Positions 1 to 7,166 of a stretch of DNA of 37,657 bases are shown one piece after another. Position numbers and translations under genes: made by a program. Each line of letters begins with the position of its first letter. Within the stretch, counting starts at the first letter, position 1. The notes under the pieces are model-generated. The model was not told the origin of the DNA, ran no database searches, and saw nothing but the letters and a program-made list of their open reading frames with translations. This DNA is from a virus. Where the stretch lies: IMG/VR virus record IMGVR_UViG_3300043434_001186, positions 1 through 37,657 of that record; one strand, written 5' to 3'.

Positions 1-978
1 TTTGTCGCGTCCTATCAGCTGCAGGCACGCCAAGGCACGGGGGACTGGCAAGATTATGGGCGGACCGATGGAACCACCCTTGAGATCCGCGACATCGCGC
101 CGGGCGGCTGGTCTTTCCGTGTCAAGGCGGTCTCGGTGCTTGGGGTCTCATCGAGTTGGCAGACGAGCACCATTGAGATCCTTGGCCTGACGGCACCGCC
201 AGCGCAGCTTGAGAACGTGACGCTGCAAACAGCTGGGGGGCTTGCCATCCTCAAATGGGCGCGCTCGGCCGATCCTGATGTGCGGGTGGGCGGCAATATC
301 GTGATCCGGCATTCCAAGGAGGCGACCGCCACTTGGGCCGACAGTTATTCAATGGACCGGGTCGGCGGCGGTGAGGCGATTGCTGTCGTGCCCCTGAAGC
401 CTGGGACCTATCTTGTGCGTGCCGAGGACAGTGGCGGGCGGGCTGGTCCCGAGGTGCGGGTCTCGACCAAGGGTGCGCAGGTACTGGCCTTCTCGCCTTT
501 GGGCATGCTGCAGGCTGATCCAGGATTTGTGGGTTCAAAGACCGGGCTCAAGGTTGCAACAGGCACTCTGACACTCGCCACGGCAACGGTGAATGGTGTG
601 ACGCAGGTCACGTCGCTGGAGGGGCAGTACGGCTTTGCGGCCGGGCTCGATCTCGGGGCGGTAAAGCGCGTGCGGCTTCGCTCGGAGATCGGTGTGGCAG
701 CTCTGGCGCTCAACGACCGGATCGATGCGCGCACCGCGTTCATGGACACATGGGCGGACTTTGACGGGGCGGCCGGGGCAGAGATCGATGTGCTCTTTGA
801 GATCCGCGAGACCGATGATGATCCGGCCACAATCCCTGTCTGGGGTCCCTGGGGTCGACTGGACACCCACGAGATTGAGGCCCGCGCGGTTCAGGCGCGG
901 GCCATCCTCTCGACGAAGGACGCCTCCTACACGCCCATCGTCACCCAATTGCGGCTTTATGCCGATGAGGTCGCCTGA
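1..978 (+). CDS. Phage tail-tip / host-specificity protein, C-terminal part (partial)
   Basis: The reading frame is open from the first base, so this is the C-terminal 325 residues of a longer protein. The beginning reads like a fibronectin type III strand pattern (YQLQARQGTGDWQDYG, then a GGWSFRVKAVSVLG strand). A second Ig-like domain and a beta-rich tail follow that ends near the stop. This matches the distal part of J-like tail-tip proteins of siphophages, which sit at the tail end and contact the host. The next gene starts on the last base of its stop codon, so the two are translationally coupled. The position in front of tail-fibre and lysis genes supports the call. The family call rests on context plus fold pattern; the catalytic or receptor-binding part is not visible here. 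Confidence 0.75.
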   Translation, partial: FVASYQLQARQGTGDWQDYGRTDGTTLEIRDIAPGGWSFRVKAVSVLGVSSSWQTSTIEILGLTAPPAQLENVTLQTAGGLAILKWARSADPDVRVGGNIVIRHSKEATATWADSYSMDRVGGGEAIAVVPLKPGTYLVRAEDSGGRAGPEVRVSTKGAQVLAFSPLGMLQADPGFVGSKTGLKVATGTLTLATATVNGVTQVTSLEGQYGFAAGLDLGAVKRVRLRSEIGVAALALNDRIDARTAFMDTWADFDGAAGAEIDVLFEIRETDDDPATIPVWGPWGRLDTHEIEARAVQARAILSTKDASYTPIVTQLRLYADEVA

Positions 979-1634
979 TGCCCCAGACTTCCAGCTTCGT
1001 GATTGCCAATGATGCCGGCGCGGCCGTGCGCGCGCGGATCAATGAGGTGATCGCTGCGCTGCAATCAACGAGTGCCGGAGCCTCGGCACCGGTGGCCACC
1101 ACCGCGGGCATGCTCTGGGTCGATACCTCGGTCTCGCCGCCGGTTCTACGCCGTCGGAACGCCACGAACACGGGCTGGGATGCGCTGCTCGATGCGGCGG
1201 GCAATCTGGCGGGGCTTGCAAACACTGCCGTGGCACGCACGAACCTTGGCCTCGGGACAATGGCGACGAAGTCGGCGGCCGATTATGACGATGCGATCGC
1301 CGCAAAAGCGGCGCTCTCCGGGGCAACCTTCACCGGTGTCGTGACGGCCCCAAACTTCGTCTCCTCGTCAGATGCCCGCCTCAAATCCGAGGTTGAAACC
1401 ATCGCAGGGGCATTGGCCATCGTCTCAGCGCTCCGGGGCGTACGCTTCACCATGGATGGCAGTCGCCAGATCGGCGTCATCGCACAGGAGGTCGAGGCTG
1501 TGCTGCCCGAAGTCGTGCGCGTGGGTGAAGCGGGCCAACTCTCTGTCGCCTACGGCAATATCACCGGCCTTCTCATCGAGGCCGTCAAGGAACTCACCGC
1601 CCGGGTGGCGGCGCTCGAGGAGGCACGCCCATGA
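978..1634 (+). CDS. Tail fibre protein with C-terminal S74 intramolecular chaperone
   Basis: This 218-residue protein has an N-terminal tail-associated stretch, a short fibre segment (LGLGTMATKSAADYDDAI and similar, typical of tail-fibre repeats) and a C-terminal peptidase S74 domain from about residue 128. The S74 signature is clear: SSSDARLK at 129-136, then GVIAQEVEAVLPEVV, then AYGNITGLLIEAVKEL. In known S74 domains the chaperone drives trimerisation of the fibre and then cuts itself off just before the Ser of the SDxRLK motif, here Ser131. ATG overlaps the preceding stop by one base, and the following holin start overlaps its stop (ATGA). A paralogue lies at 6204-7166. Confidence 0.85.
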   Translation: MPQTSSFVIANDAGAAVRARINEVIAALQSTSAGASAPVATTAGMLWVDTSVSPPVLRRRNATNTGWDALLDAAGNLAGLANTAVARTNLGLGTMATKSAADYDDAIAAKAALSGATFTGVVTAPNFVSSSDARLKSEVETIAGALAIVSALRGVRFTMDGSRQIGVIAQEVEAVLPEVVRVGEAGQLSVAYGNITGLLIEAVKELTARVAALEEARP

Positions 1635-1945
1635 ATGACGGTGGGTTCATCGACATGATCAACTCGGTCTTCGGAGGCGCGGTGACCACGCTGATCGGTG
1701 CCTTTACGGGACGGCTGATGTGGCATTCAGGCGAGGTGAAGCTCGGCAACCGCCGCTTCTTCGGCAAGGAGCTCCTTTGGGAAATCCCCGTGGCTGTCGG
1801 CATGGCGCTGATCGGGGAGGCGGCGGCGCGCTACATTGGCCTTTCCCAGCCCGTCTCGACCGGGTTTGTGGCCACCCTCGCCTATCTCGGGCCCCGCGGG
1901 GCGGAGGCATTGCTGACCACTTGGATCGGCCGACGCAAACCATAG
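1631..1945 (+). CDS. Phage holin (three-TM type)
   Basis: A small 104-residue protein with three hydrophobic segments at about residues 14-30, 49-71 and 77-99 and a basic C-terminus (GRRKP). The size, topology and position directly before endolysin and spanin genes fit a class I-like holin, which opens the inner membrane so that the endolysin can reach the cell wall. The ATG overlaps the stop of the preceding tail fibre gene (ATGA). The exact holin family cannot be fixed from the sequence alone; a LydA-like or general 3-TM holin is most likely. Confidence 0.7.
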   Translation: MNDGGFIDMINSVFGGAVTTLIGAFTGRLMWHSGEVKLGNRRFFGKELLWEIPVAVGMALIGEAAARYIGLSQPVSTGFVATLAYLGPRGAEALLTTWIGRRKP

Positions 1946-2319
1946 GAAGCGCCGGCCTCTTGGCTCCGCCTTTGTCCAAATCATCAGAAGGCTGCGATCG
2001 ACGTGGAAAACCTGCCGTCGAAGATGCTGCAAGGCTTTTGGAAGCATGGTTTGAGCGCTTGCTTGTGGCCCGGTGGTCCTGACCCCCAAAGGCCAAATCT
2101 GCGGAGCGTTTCGTCGCATGGTGGATCGTGCGGGGGCATCGGGCAGCTGACACGTCACAAAAAGCACAAGCTCATGCTCTAGATTGTGGTCAGGGTTCCA
2201 GCGCTGCCGCGTTCTTGGCGCCATGATCACGATCATAATACCATGAGGCCTGGCTTGATGTCTGGCGGTTGGCAGTGCATCTGGGATGCAATCTTAGGTC
2301 AGATTTGGAGGGTGGTATT
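1946..2319 (+). other. Non-coding stretch between holin and small gene
   Basis: About 370 bases with no convincing gene. Short frames cross it but none has a ribosome binding site or recognisable product. It is less GC-rich than its neighbours towards its right end (around 2160-2300). It could hold the promoter for the downstream lysis genes, but I see no clear -35/-10 pair. Confidence 0.4.
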
Positions 2320-2574
2320 TTGCGACGTCCTGATATTCCAGCCGTGCTCTCGAAACTTGCGGCATCCAGCAATCCCGTCGAGGTGATCCGCGATCTCGTG
2401 CTGCGCACGGGTGGCTTTTGGCAGGACTCCGTGGAGGCGTCTGGCCTCTTTGAGATCCAGTTGGCGGGCATCACGGGCCTTGGATCGTCAGCGCAAGCGG
2501 CGGTCGAGGATTGGGTGATCCAAGCGCGCCGAACAAAGGTGGAGGACCTGCGGGTCGCCCTTGAAGAGGGCTAA
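2320..2574 (+). CDS. Small phage protein of unknown function (TTG start)
   Basis: An 84-residue mainly helical protein that I do not recognise. The open frame extends upstream to an ATG at 2269, but a strong ribosome binding site (GGAGGG, 2307-2312) sits 7 bases before a TTG at 2320, so I place the start there. The sequence begins LRRPDIPAVLSKLA and is rich in Ala, Leu and Val with several acidic residues, suggesting a soluble protein. It is followed by an intrinsic terminator and lies between holin and endolysin, so it probably belongs to the prophage. Function is open. Confidence 0.55.
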   Translation: MRRPDIPAVLSKLAASSNPVEVIRDLVLRTGGFWQDSVEASGLFEIQLAGITGLGSSAQAAVEDWVIQARRTKVEDLRVALEEG

Positions 2575-2611
2575 GGCCGCCCAAGACAACAACAAGAATT
2601 GCACGACACAT

Positions 2612-2638
2612 GGCCGCCCTTGGGCGGCCTTTCTTTTT
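2612..2638 (+). terminator. Intrinsic terminator before the endolysin, with an alternative pairing
   Basis: GGCCGCCC-TT-GGGCGGCC (2612-2629) forms a perfect 8-bp stem with a minimal loop and is followed by TTTCTTTTT (2630-2638). The 3' arm can instead pair with AGGCCGCCCAAG at 2574-2585, a 12-bp perfect match to 2619-2630. Both hairpins end at the T-run. It lies between the stop of the small gene and the endolysin ribosome binding site. Confidence 0.75.
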
Positions 2639-2648
2639 GGAGATCGCC

Positions 2649-3581
2649 ATGACGCCCTTCAACATCGCCCGCAGCTACATCAGAACCAAAGAGGGGCCAG
2701 GCCCCGCTGACAATCCCATCATCATCGAGATGTATGCCTCGGTCGGCCATACTCATGTGGAACATGACTCTGTGGCCTGGTGCGCAGCCTTTGTCGGGCA
2801 TTGCCTTGAGAGGGCAGGGATCCGCTCAACCCGCAAGCTGACGGCGCGCTCCTATCTCGACTGGGGTGTGCCTGTGGACGTGGCGGACGCCCAGCAGGGC
2901 GACATCGGCGTGATCCCGCGCGGCTCATCCAGCTGGCAGGGCCATGTCTTCTTTATCGACCGGATTGAGGGGCAATGGATCTGGGGCCTCGGCGGCAACC
3001 AAGACGACGCCGTCACTGTGAAGCGCTATCCGGTCTCAAAGCTTCTGGGCGTTCGGCGGGCTGGGGATGTCGCGCCGCAAGTGGCGATGTCAGTCGAGGC
3101 CGTCCAGCGCCGACTAAAGGAGCTTGGCTATCACGAGGTGGGTAAGATCGATGGAAAGATCGGGCCCCGCACCCGCGCGGCCATCCTGGCCTTCCGCGAT
3201 GACAACGATCTTGCCCTCGTGCCGATCATCGATGTCGCGCTGACCGACACCTTGGCCGCGGCGCGTCCGAGGACTGTGGCGATCGAGCGCGCGACGGGCA
3301 GGCCTGAGGGCTCGCGTATCTTGGCTGCGTCAAACGCCCAGATCGCGCTCGGGGCCGCAGGTTATGCTGGCATCGCGATCAGCGATGTCGCACCGCTGGT
3401 TGGTCAGGCCGAGGAAGGACGCGATCTTGCGACACGCCTCCTCGACCTCGTGGGGCTCGGAAGCTACGCCCCGGTCATTATGCCCGTACTCGGGGCAGCA
3501 ATCTTCCTCGCAGTCATCGTGCTGGCGTTGAAAGCCCGCGCGGCCAGGATCGAGGACCATCGTACGGGGCGGACGCCATGA
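2649..3581 (+). CDS. Endolysin: NlpC/P60-CHAP-like hydrolase, peptidoglycan-binding domain and C-terminal TM
   Basis: This 310-residue protein has a TIGR02594-like cysteine hydrolase at its N-terminus (Cys45 in VAWCAAFVG, His99 in WQGHVFFID). A peptidoglycan-binding helix bundle follows at about 149-190 (AVQRRLKELGY...DGKIGPRTRAAILAF), with a hydrophobic segment near the C-terminus (about 275-300) and a basic tail. It should cleave cell-wall peptide bonds at lysis. The frame opens at 2610, but ATG 2649 follows a GGAGA motif and gives the domain's normal beginning, while 2610 lies in the terminator hairpin. The C-terminal membrane anchor is less usual for an endolysin and could delay release. 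Its stop overlaps the next start (ATGA). Confidence 0.8.
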   Translation: MTPFNIARSYIRTKEGPGPADNPIIIEMYASVGHTHVEHDSVAWCAAFVGHCLERAGIRSTRKLTARSYLDWGVPVDVADAQQGDIGVIPRGSSSWQGHVFFIDRIEGQWIWGLGGNQDDAVTVKRYPVSKLLGVRRAGDVAPQVAMSVEAVQRRLKELGYHEVGKIDGKIGPRTRAAILAFRDDNDLALVPIIDVALTDTLAAARPRTVAIERATGRPEGSRILAASNAQIALGAAGYAGIAISDVAPLVGQAEEGRDLATRLLDLVGLGSYAPVIMPVLGAAIFLAVIVLALKARAARIEDHRTGRTP

Positions 3582-3835
3582 TCGCCTTTATCAGGCGGCT
3601 CGTCACCGCTTTTGGCCAGCGCGTCGCACTTTGGGGCGCCCTTTGTCTGATCCTGATCACCGCCCTGCGCATCGCCACACGCCAGGGGCGGCATGCTGCT
3701 GAGGCCGAGTATGCCATTCGCACAGCTGAAGCCCGCATCCGCGCGCTGCGCATATCCCGAAAGGTTCGCCATGAGGTCGAGACTTTGCCTGAGGCTGAGC
3801 GTGATCGCCGCCTTGACCGCTGGATGCGCGACTGA
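3578..3835 (+). CDS. Inner-membrane spanin (Rz-like)
   Basis: 85 residues: short basic N-terminus, one membrane segment (about 15-31, VALWGALCLILITALRI), then a charged, helical, Ala/Arg/Glu-rich region that should form a coiled coil in the periplasm. This is the usual layout of an i-spanin, which spans from the inner membrane to the outer-membrane partner and disrupts the outer membrane after endolysin action. The gene overlaps the endolysin stop by four bases and itself contains the start of the o-spanin gene in another frame, a classic Rz/Rz1 arrangement. Sequence identity to lambda Rz is not claimed; the call rests on topology and context. Confidence 0.75.
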   Translation: MIAFIRRLVTAFGQRVALWGALCLILITALRIATRQGRHAAEAEYAIRTAEARIRALRISRKVRHEVETLPEAERDRRLDRWMRD

Positions 3836-3971
3836 TCCCGGCATGATCTCGAGCTGCGACTGGGCAGAGCCGATCCGACCCTCACGGGCGGATCACTTGA
3901 GCGATGGAACGGCACGGCAGATCCTCACCCATAACGAGACTGGCGCGCAGCTTTGTGGGTGGCGGTCATGA
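3771..3971 (+). CDS. Outer-membrane spanin lipoprotein (Rz1-like), overlapping Rz
   Basis: A 66-residue protein starting at an internal ATG inside the Rz-like gene in a different frame. It has a basic N-terminus (MRSRLCLRLS), a short hydrophobic core and a lipobox ALTAGC ending at Cys19, so it should be lipidated and sorted to the outer membrane. The rest is short, with two more Cys (29 and 62) and a few Pro, as in other o-spanins. It overlaps Rz for 65 bases and its stop overlaps the next start (ATGA). The open frame extends upstream to 3693, but that longer form would bury the lipobox. Confidence 0.75.
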   Translation: MRSRLCLRLSVIAALTAGCATDPGMISSCDWAEPIRPSRADHLSDGTARQILTHNETGAQLCGWRS

Positions 3972-4330
3972 CGGGCGTACATGTGCAGGAAGGCCCTGTT
4001 ATCCTGATCGGGTATGAATACCGCCTGCAGCTGCAGGCCGAGGCTGATCTCTTCCCCGAGGGGGCCAGCTTTGCTGGACAGGTGCGCAGCACGATCAGCG
4101 CCTCGGCCGTTCTGGCAGAGGTGTCGACCGCGTCCGCCAGCGTGCTGCGCCTCGATGACCGCACGCTGGAAATCGTTCTGCCCCCCGAGGTGACGGTCAG
4201 CCTCGCGCCGGGTGGGATTGTGCTTGATCTCGTCCGTACCGATCTGGAACTAGACCGGCACCTCGGCTTCGTGCTGGAAATCCCCGTGGTTCTGCCGGTG
4301 ACAAGGCTCCCTGGTGCTGGGGGTCTCTGA
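3968..4330 (+). CDS. Phage protein of unknown function, beta-rich
   Basis: 120 residues, not recognised. It is rich in Val, Leu, Ile and Thr with alternating hydrophobic patterns, and has no Cys, membrane segment or signal peptide. The ATG overlaps the stop of the o-spanin gene (ATGA), so I prefer it to the upstream in-frame ATG at 3953. It stands at the start of the second tail-fibre block, four bases before a collagen-like small gene. A tail-fibre accessory or adaptor role is a guess from position. Confidence 0.6.
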   Translation: MTGVHVQEGPVILIGYEYRLQLQAEADLFPEGASFAGQVRSTISASAVLAEVSTASASVLRLDDRTLEIVLPPEVTVSLAPGGIVLDLVRTDLELDRHLGFVLEIPVVLPVTRLPGAGGL

Positions 4331-4333
4331 ACT

Positions 4334-4561
4334 ATGGCAGCAGCACTTGAACTTCGGCCCCTAACCGGGCCGATCCGTTTGCATTTGAGATCCAGTGAGC
4401 CGATCCGGCTGCGCGTTTTGGCGGGTCCAGTAGCTCTGCGGCTTCTCGGCCAGCCCGGGCCTCAGGGCCGAACGGGCCTTCAAGGTGACAAGGGCGACAC
4501 GGGTGCGCCCGGGGTCACCATTCTTCCGACCAACGCTCCCATCAACGGAGGCTTCTTCTGA
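4334..4561 (+). CDS. Small collagen-like tail fibre protein
   Basis: 75 residues: an N-terminal half with repeated short strands (GPIRLHLRSSEPIRLRV) and a central run of Gly-X-Y triplets (GPQGRTGLQGDKGDTGAPG), followed by a short tail ending in GGFF. Gly-X-Y triplets form trimeric collagen-like stalks and are common in phage tail fibres. The stop overlaps the start of the large fibre gene by one base, so the two are made together. This may be an N-terminal connector or stalk for the fibre at 4561-6201. Confidence 0.65.
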   Translation: MAAALELRPLTGPIRLHLRSSEPIRLRVLAGPVALRLLGQPGPQGRTGLQGDKGDTGAPGVTILPTNAPINGGFF

Positions 4562-6201
4562 TGGCCAATACGATCCAACTCAAACGCCGCGTCTCGGGCG
4601 TGGCCGGTGCGCCAGCTGCGCTCAAGTCCGGCGAGATTGCCCATAACGAGGTTGATGACACGCTCTATGTCGGCAAGGGCGACGATGGGGCGGGCAATGC
4701 GACCTCGGTCATTCCGCTTGCGGGCAAAGGTTCCTTTGTCGATCTTGCGGCTTCGCAAAGCATCGCCGGCGCGAAAACCTTCGCCACCGTCCCGAAATCC
4801 TCCGAGGACGCGAGCGCAGGCCCAGACCTCGTGCGCAAATCGCAACTCGATGCAGGGCTGGCCACGAAAGCGGCTCTAAACCATCCGCATGTGGTCAGCG
4901 ATGTGACGGGGCTGCAATCGTCACTCGACGCAAAGGCGCCGCTTGCCTCGCCCGGCCTGACCGGCACACCGACGGCCCCCACGGCGACAACCGATACCAA
5001 CACCACCCAGATCGCGACGACGGCTTTTGTGCTCGGGCAGGCTTCTGTGACCGCTCCGGGAATGGACGGCACGGCTGCCGTGGGCAGTTCGACGCGCTTT
5101 GCCCGCGCGGATCACGTTCACCCGACGGATACCTCACGTGCGCCGCTGGCCTCTCCCGCGCTGACTGGTACGCCTACAGCACCGACGCCTGCAAACGGCA
5201 CGAACACCACCCAGATCGCCACGACGGCCTTTGTGCGGGCGACCCGGCTGGATCAGTTGGCGGCCCCCGCATCGGATATCGCCTTCGGTGGCTATCGCCT
5301 CACGGGGCTTGGCGATCCGCAGGGCGCGCAGGATGCCGTGACCAAGGCCTATGTCGACCTCACGGTGCAGGGGCTTGAGCCCAAGCAATCGGTGCGCGCC
5401 GCCAGCACGGCGAATATCGCAACCTTGTCTGGCCCGATCACCCTTGATGGCGTGGCGCTGGTCGCAGGTGACCGGGTGCTGGTGAAGGATCAGACGACCG
5501 CCGGCCAGAACGGCATTTATGTCGTGGCCGCCGGGGCCTGGGCCCGCTCTGCAGATGCAGATACCTGGGGCGAGTTGGTCTCAGCCTATGTCTTTGTGGA
5601 AAGCGGCACGGTCAACGCCGATATGGGCTATCTCTCCACAGTGGATCCGGGTGGGACGCTCGGCACCACGGCGGTCACCTTCGTACAGTTCTCGGGGGCG
5701 GGACAAATCCTCGCAGGTGCGGGTCTGACCAAATCCGGCAATACGCTCGATGTGGGGGCTGGGACCGGCATTGCCGTTGCGGCCGATACCGTTGGGCTCA
5801 CGGGTCAAGCACTGGCGGTGCACAATTTGGCGACCAATGGGCTTGTCGCACGCACAGCTGCTGCAACGATGGCGGCGCGCGCGATTGCGGTGAGCGGCAC
5901 AGGCCTTTCTGTCTCTAATGGCGATGCCGTGGCTGGCAACCCAACCTTCAGCCTCACCGCGGCACTCGCCAGTGTCGGAGGGCTGACCCCGGTCGCGGAT
6001 CGGCTCGCCTATTACACCGGTGCCTCAACAGCGGCCTTAGCAACCATCACCGCCTTTGCCCGCACGCTTCTTGATGATGCCGATGCCGCGACGGCGCGCA
6101 GCACTTTGGGGCTTGGGACGCTCGCCAGCCAATCCTCCGCCTCGGTCGCCATTACCGGCGGGACGATCGACGGGATCGCGCTCGATGGCGGGACCTTCTG
6201 A
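4561..6201 (+). CDS. Large modular tail fibre protein
   Basis: 546 residues beginning MANTIQLKRRVSGVAGAP, a tail-fibre head type also seen at the start of the 6204 gene. The body holds repeated fibre modules: the segments starting APLASPGLTGTPTAPT and APLASPALTGTPTAPT are near copies, each ending in IATTAFV. A later region (VRAASTANIATLSG...ALVAGDRVLVKDQTTAGQNGIYVV) is a known tail-fibre/depolymerase-associated module. The C-terminus is repetitive and Ala/Gly/Thr-rich with LGLGTLASQS. There is no S74 chaperone. It lies two bases before the next fibre gene. It probably forms the shaft of a side or central fibre that touches the host surface. Confidence 0.8.
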   Translation: MANTIQLKRRVSGVAGAPAALKSGEIAHNEVDDTLYVGKGDDGAGNATSVIPLAGKGSFVDLAASQSIAGAKTFATVPKSSEDASAGPDLVRKSQLDAGLATKAALNHPHVVSDVTGLQSSLDAKAPLASPGLTGTPTAPTATTDTNTTQIATTAFVLGQASVTAPGMDGTAAVGSSTRFARADHVHPTDTSRAPLASPALTGTPTAPTPANGTNTTQIATTAFVRATRLDQLAAPASDIAFGGYRLTGLGDPQGAQDAVTKAYVDLTVQGLEPKQSVRAASTANIATLSGPITLDGVALVAGDRVLVKDQTTAGQNGIYVVAAGAWARSADADTWGELVSAYVFVESGTVNADMGYLSTVDPGGTLGTTAVTFVQFSGAGQILAGAGLTKSGNTLDVGAGTGIAVAADTVGLTGQALAVHNLATNGLVARTAAATMAARAIAVSGTGLSVSNGDAVAGNPTFSLTAALASVGGLTPVADRLAYYTGASTAALATITAFARTLLDDADAATARSTLGLGTLASQSSASVAITGGTIDGIALDGGTF

Positions 6202-6203
6202 CC

Positions 6204-7166
6204 ATGGCCAACACGCTTCTTGTCAAACGCACGACCGTTGCAGGCCGTGTGCCGACGACGGCACAGCTTGAAGCCGGAGAGCTTGCCGTCAATGTCCCGG
6301 ATGGCAAGCTTTACCTGAAGCAGGAAGGCGCGAGCACCGGCATTGTCGAGATTGGGCCCGTTCGCTCCGTCGCGGGGCGCGCAGGAGACGTCGCGCTGTC
6401 TGTTGGTGACATCTCCGGCGTCGCACCTCTTGCGTCGCCTGCCTTCTCAGGCACCCCGACTGCGCCTACGCCAGGTACGGCCGACAGTTCCACGCGGCTC
6501 GCCACAACCGCCTTTGTGAAGGCGCAGGGCTATGTCACGACGGCGACGGCTGGCGTGAATTCCGTCAGTGGCTCCGCCCCGATCGTCTCCAGTGGGGGCA
6601 CCAATCCATCGATCAGCATTCTCACCGCCACGACATCGGCACCAGGGTCCATGAGCGCCGCGGATAAGGCAAAGCTCGATGGCATTGCCGCCGGCGCCCA
6701 GGTCAACGTGCCAACGAACCTTGGACTATCTGGCGGCACGACCTCTGGGCCAACCATCACCTCCTCGACCGGCAGCAATGTAACCTTGCCTGCGGCCAGC
6801 ACCACGGCCTCCGGTGTTGTGACCACCGGTGCGCAAAGCTGGGCCGGGGCCAAGACCTTCACCGGGGTCGTCACGGCCCCGGACTTTGTCACCACCTCGG
6901 ACGCACGGCTCAAAACCGCGATTGCCCCCATCAGAGATGCCCTCGCCAAACTCCAGCACTTGCAGGGCGTGACGTTTGAACTGGTGGACGACCCCCGGCC
7001 GCGGATGGGACTTCTGGCACAGGACGTCCAAGCCGTCGCGCCCGAGGCCGTCATCGAGACCGAGGGCATCTTGCGCCTCGCTTACGGCAATCTCATCGGC
7101 CTCCTCGTTGAGGCCATCAAAGACCTCGCGCTTGAGGTCGATCAACTCAAGAGGACCAGCCCATGA
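6204..7166 (+). CDS. Tail fibre protein with C-terminal S74 intramolecular chaperone (second copy)
   Basis: 320 residues: fibre head (MANTLLVKRTTVAGRVPTTA), one APLASPAFSGTPTAPT module ending in LATTAFV, a segment MSAADKAKLDGIAAGAQ found in many tail fibres, and an S74 domain from about residue 228. The motif is TTSDARLK with Ser232 as the expected cleavage nucleophile, followed by GLLAQDVQAVAPEAV and AYGNLIGLLVEAIKDL. It is a paralogue of 978-1634; both carry FTGVVTAPxFV just before the motif. The ATG of the next gene overlaps its stop (ATGA). Confidence 0.85.
   Translation: MANTLLVKRTTVAGRVPTTAQLEAGELAVNVPDGKLYLKQEGASTGIVEIGPVRSVAGRAGDVALSVGDISGVAPLASPAFSGTPTAPTPGTADSSTRLATTAFVKAQGYVTTATAGVNSVSGSAPIVSSGGTNPSISILTATTSAPGSMSAADKAKLDGIAAGAQVNVPTNLGLSGGTTSGPTITSSTGSNVTLPAASTTASGVVTTGAQSWAGAKTFTGVVTAPDFVTTSDARLKTAIAPIRDALAKLQHLQGVTFELVDDPRPRMGLLAQDVQAVAPEAVIETEGILRLAYGNLIGLLVEAIKDLALEVDQLKRTSP

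Noticed and set aside
4665-5072. - strand frames across the large tail fibre
   Set aside because: They follow from the repetitive, GC-rich fibre coding sequence; no sensible product or start signal.
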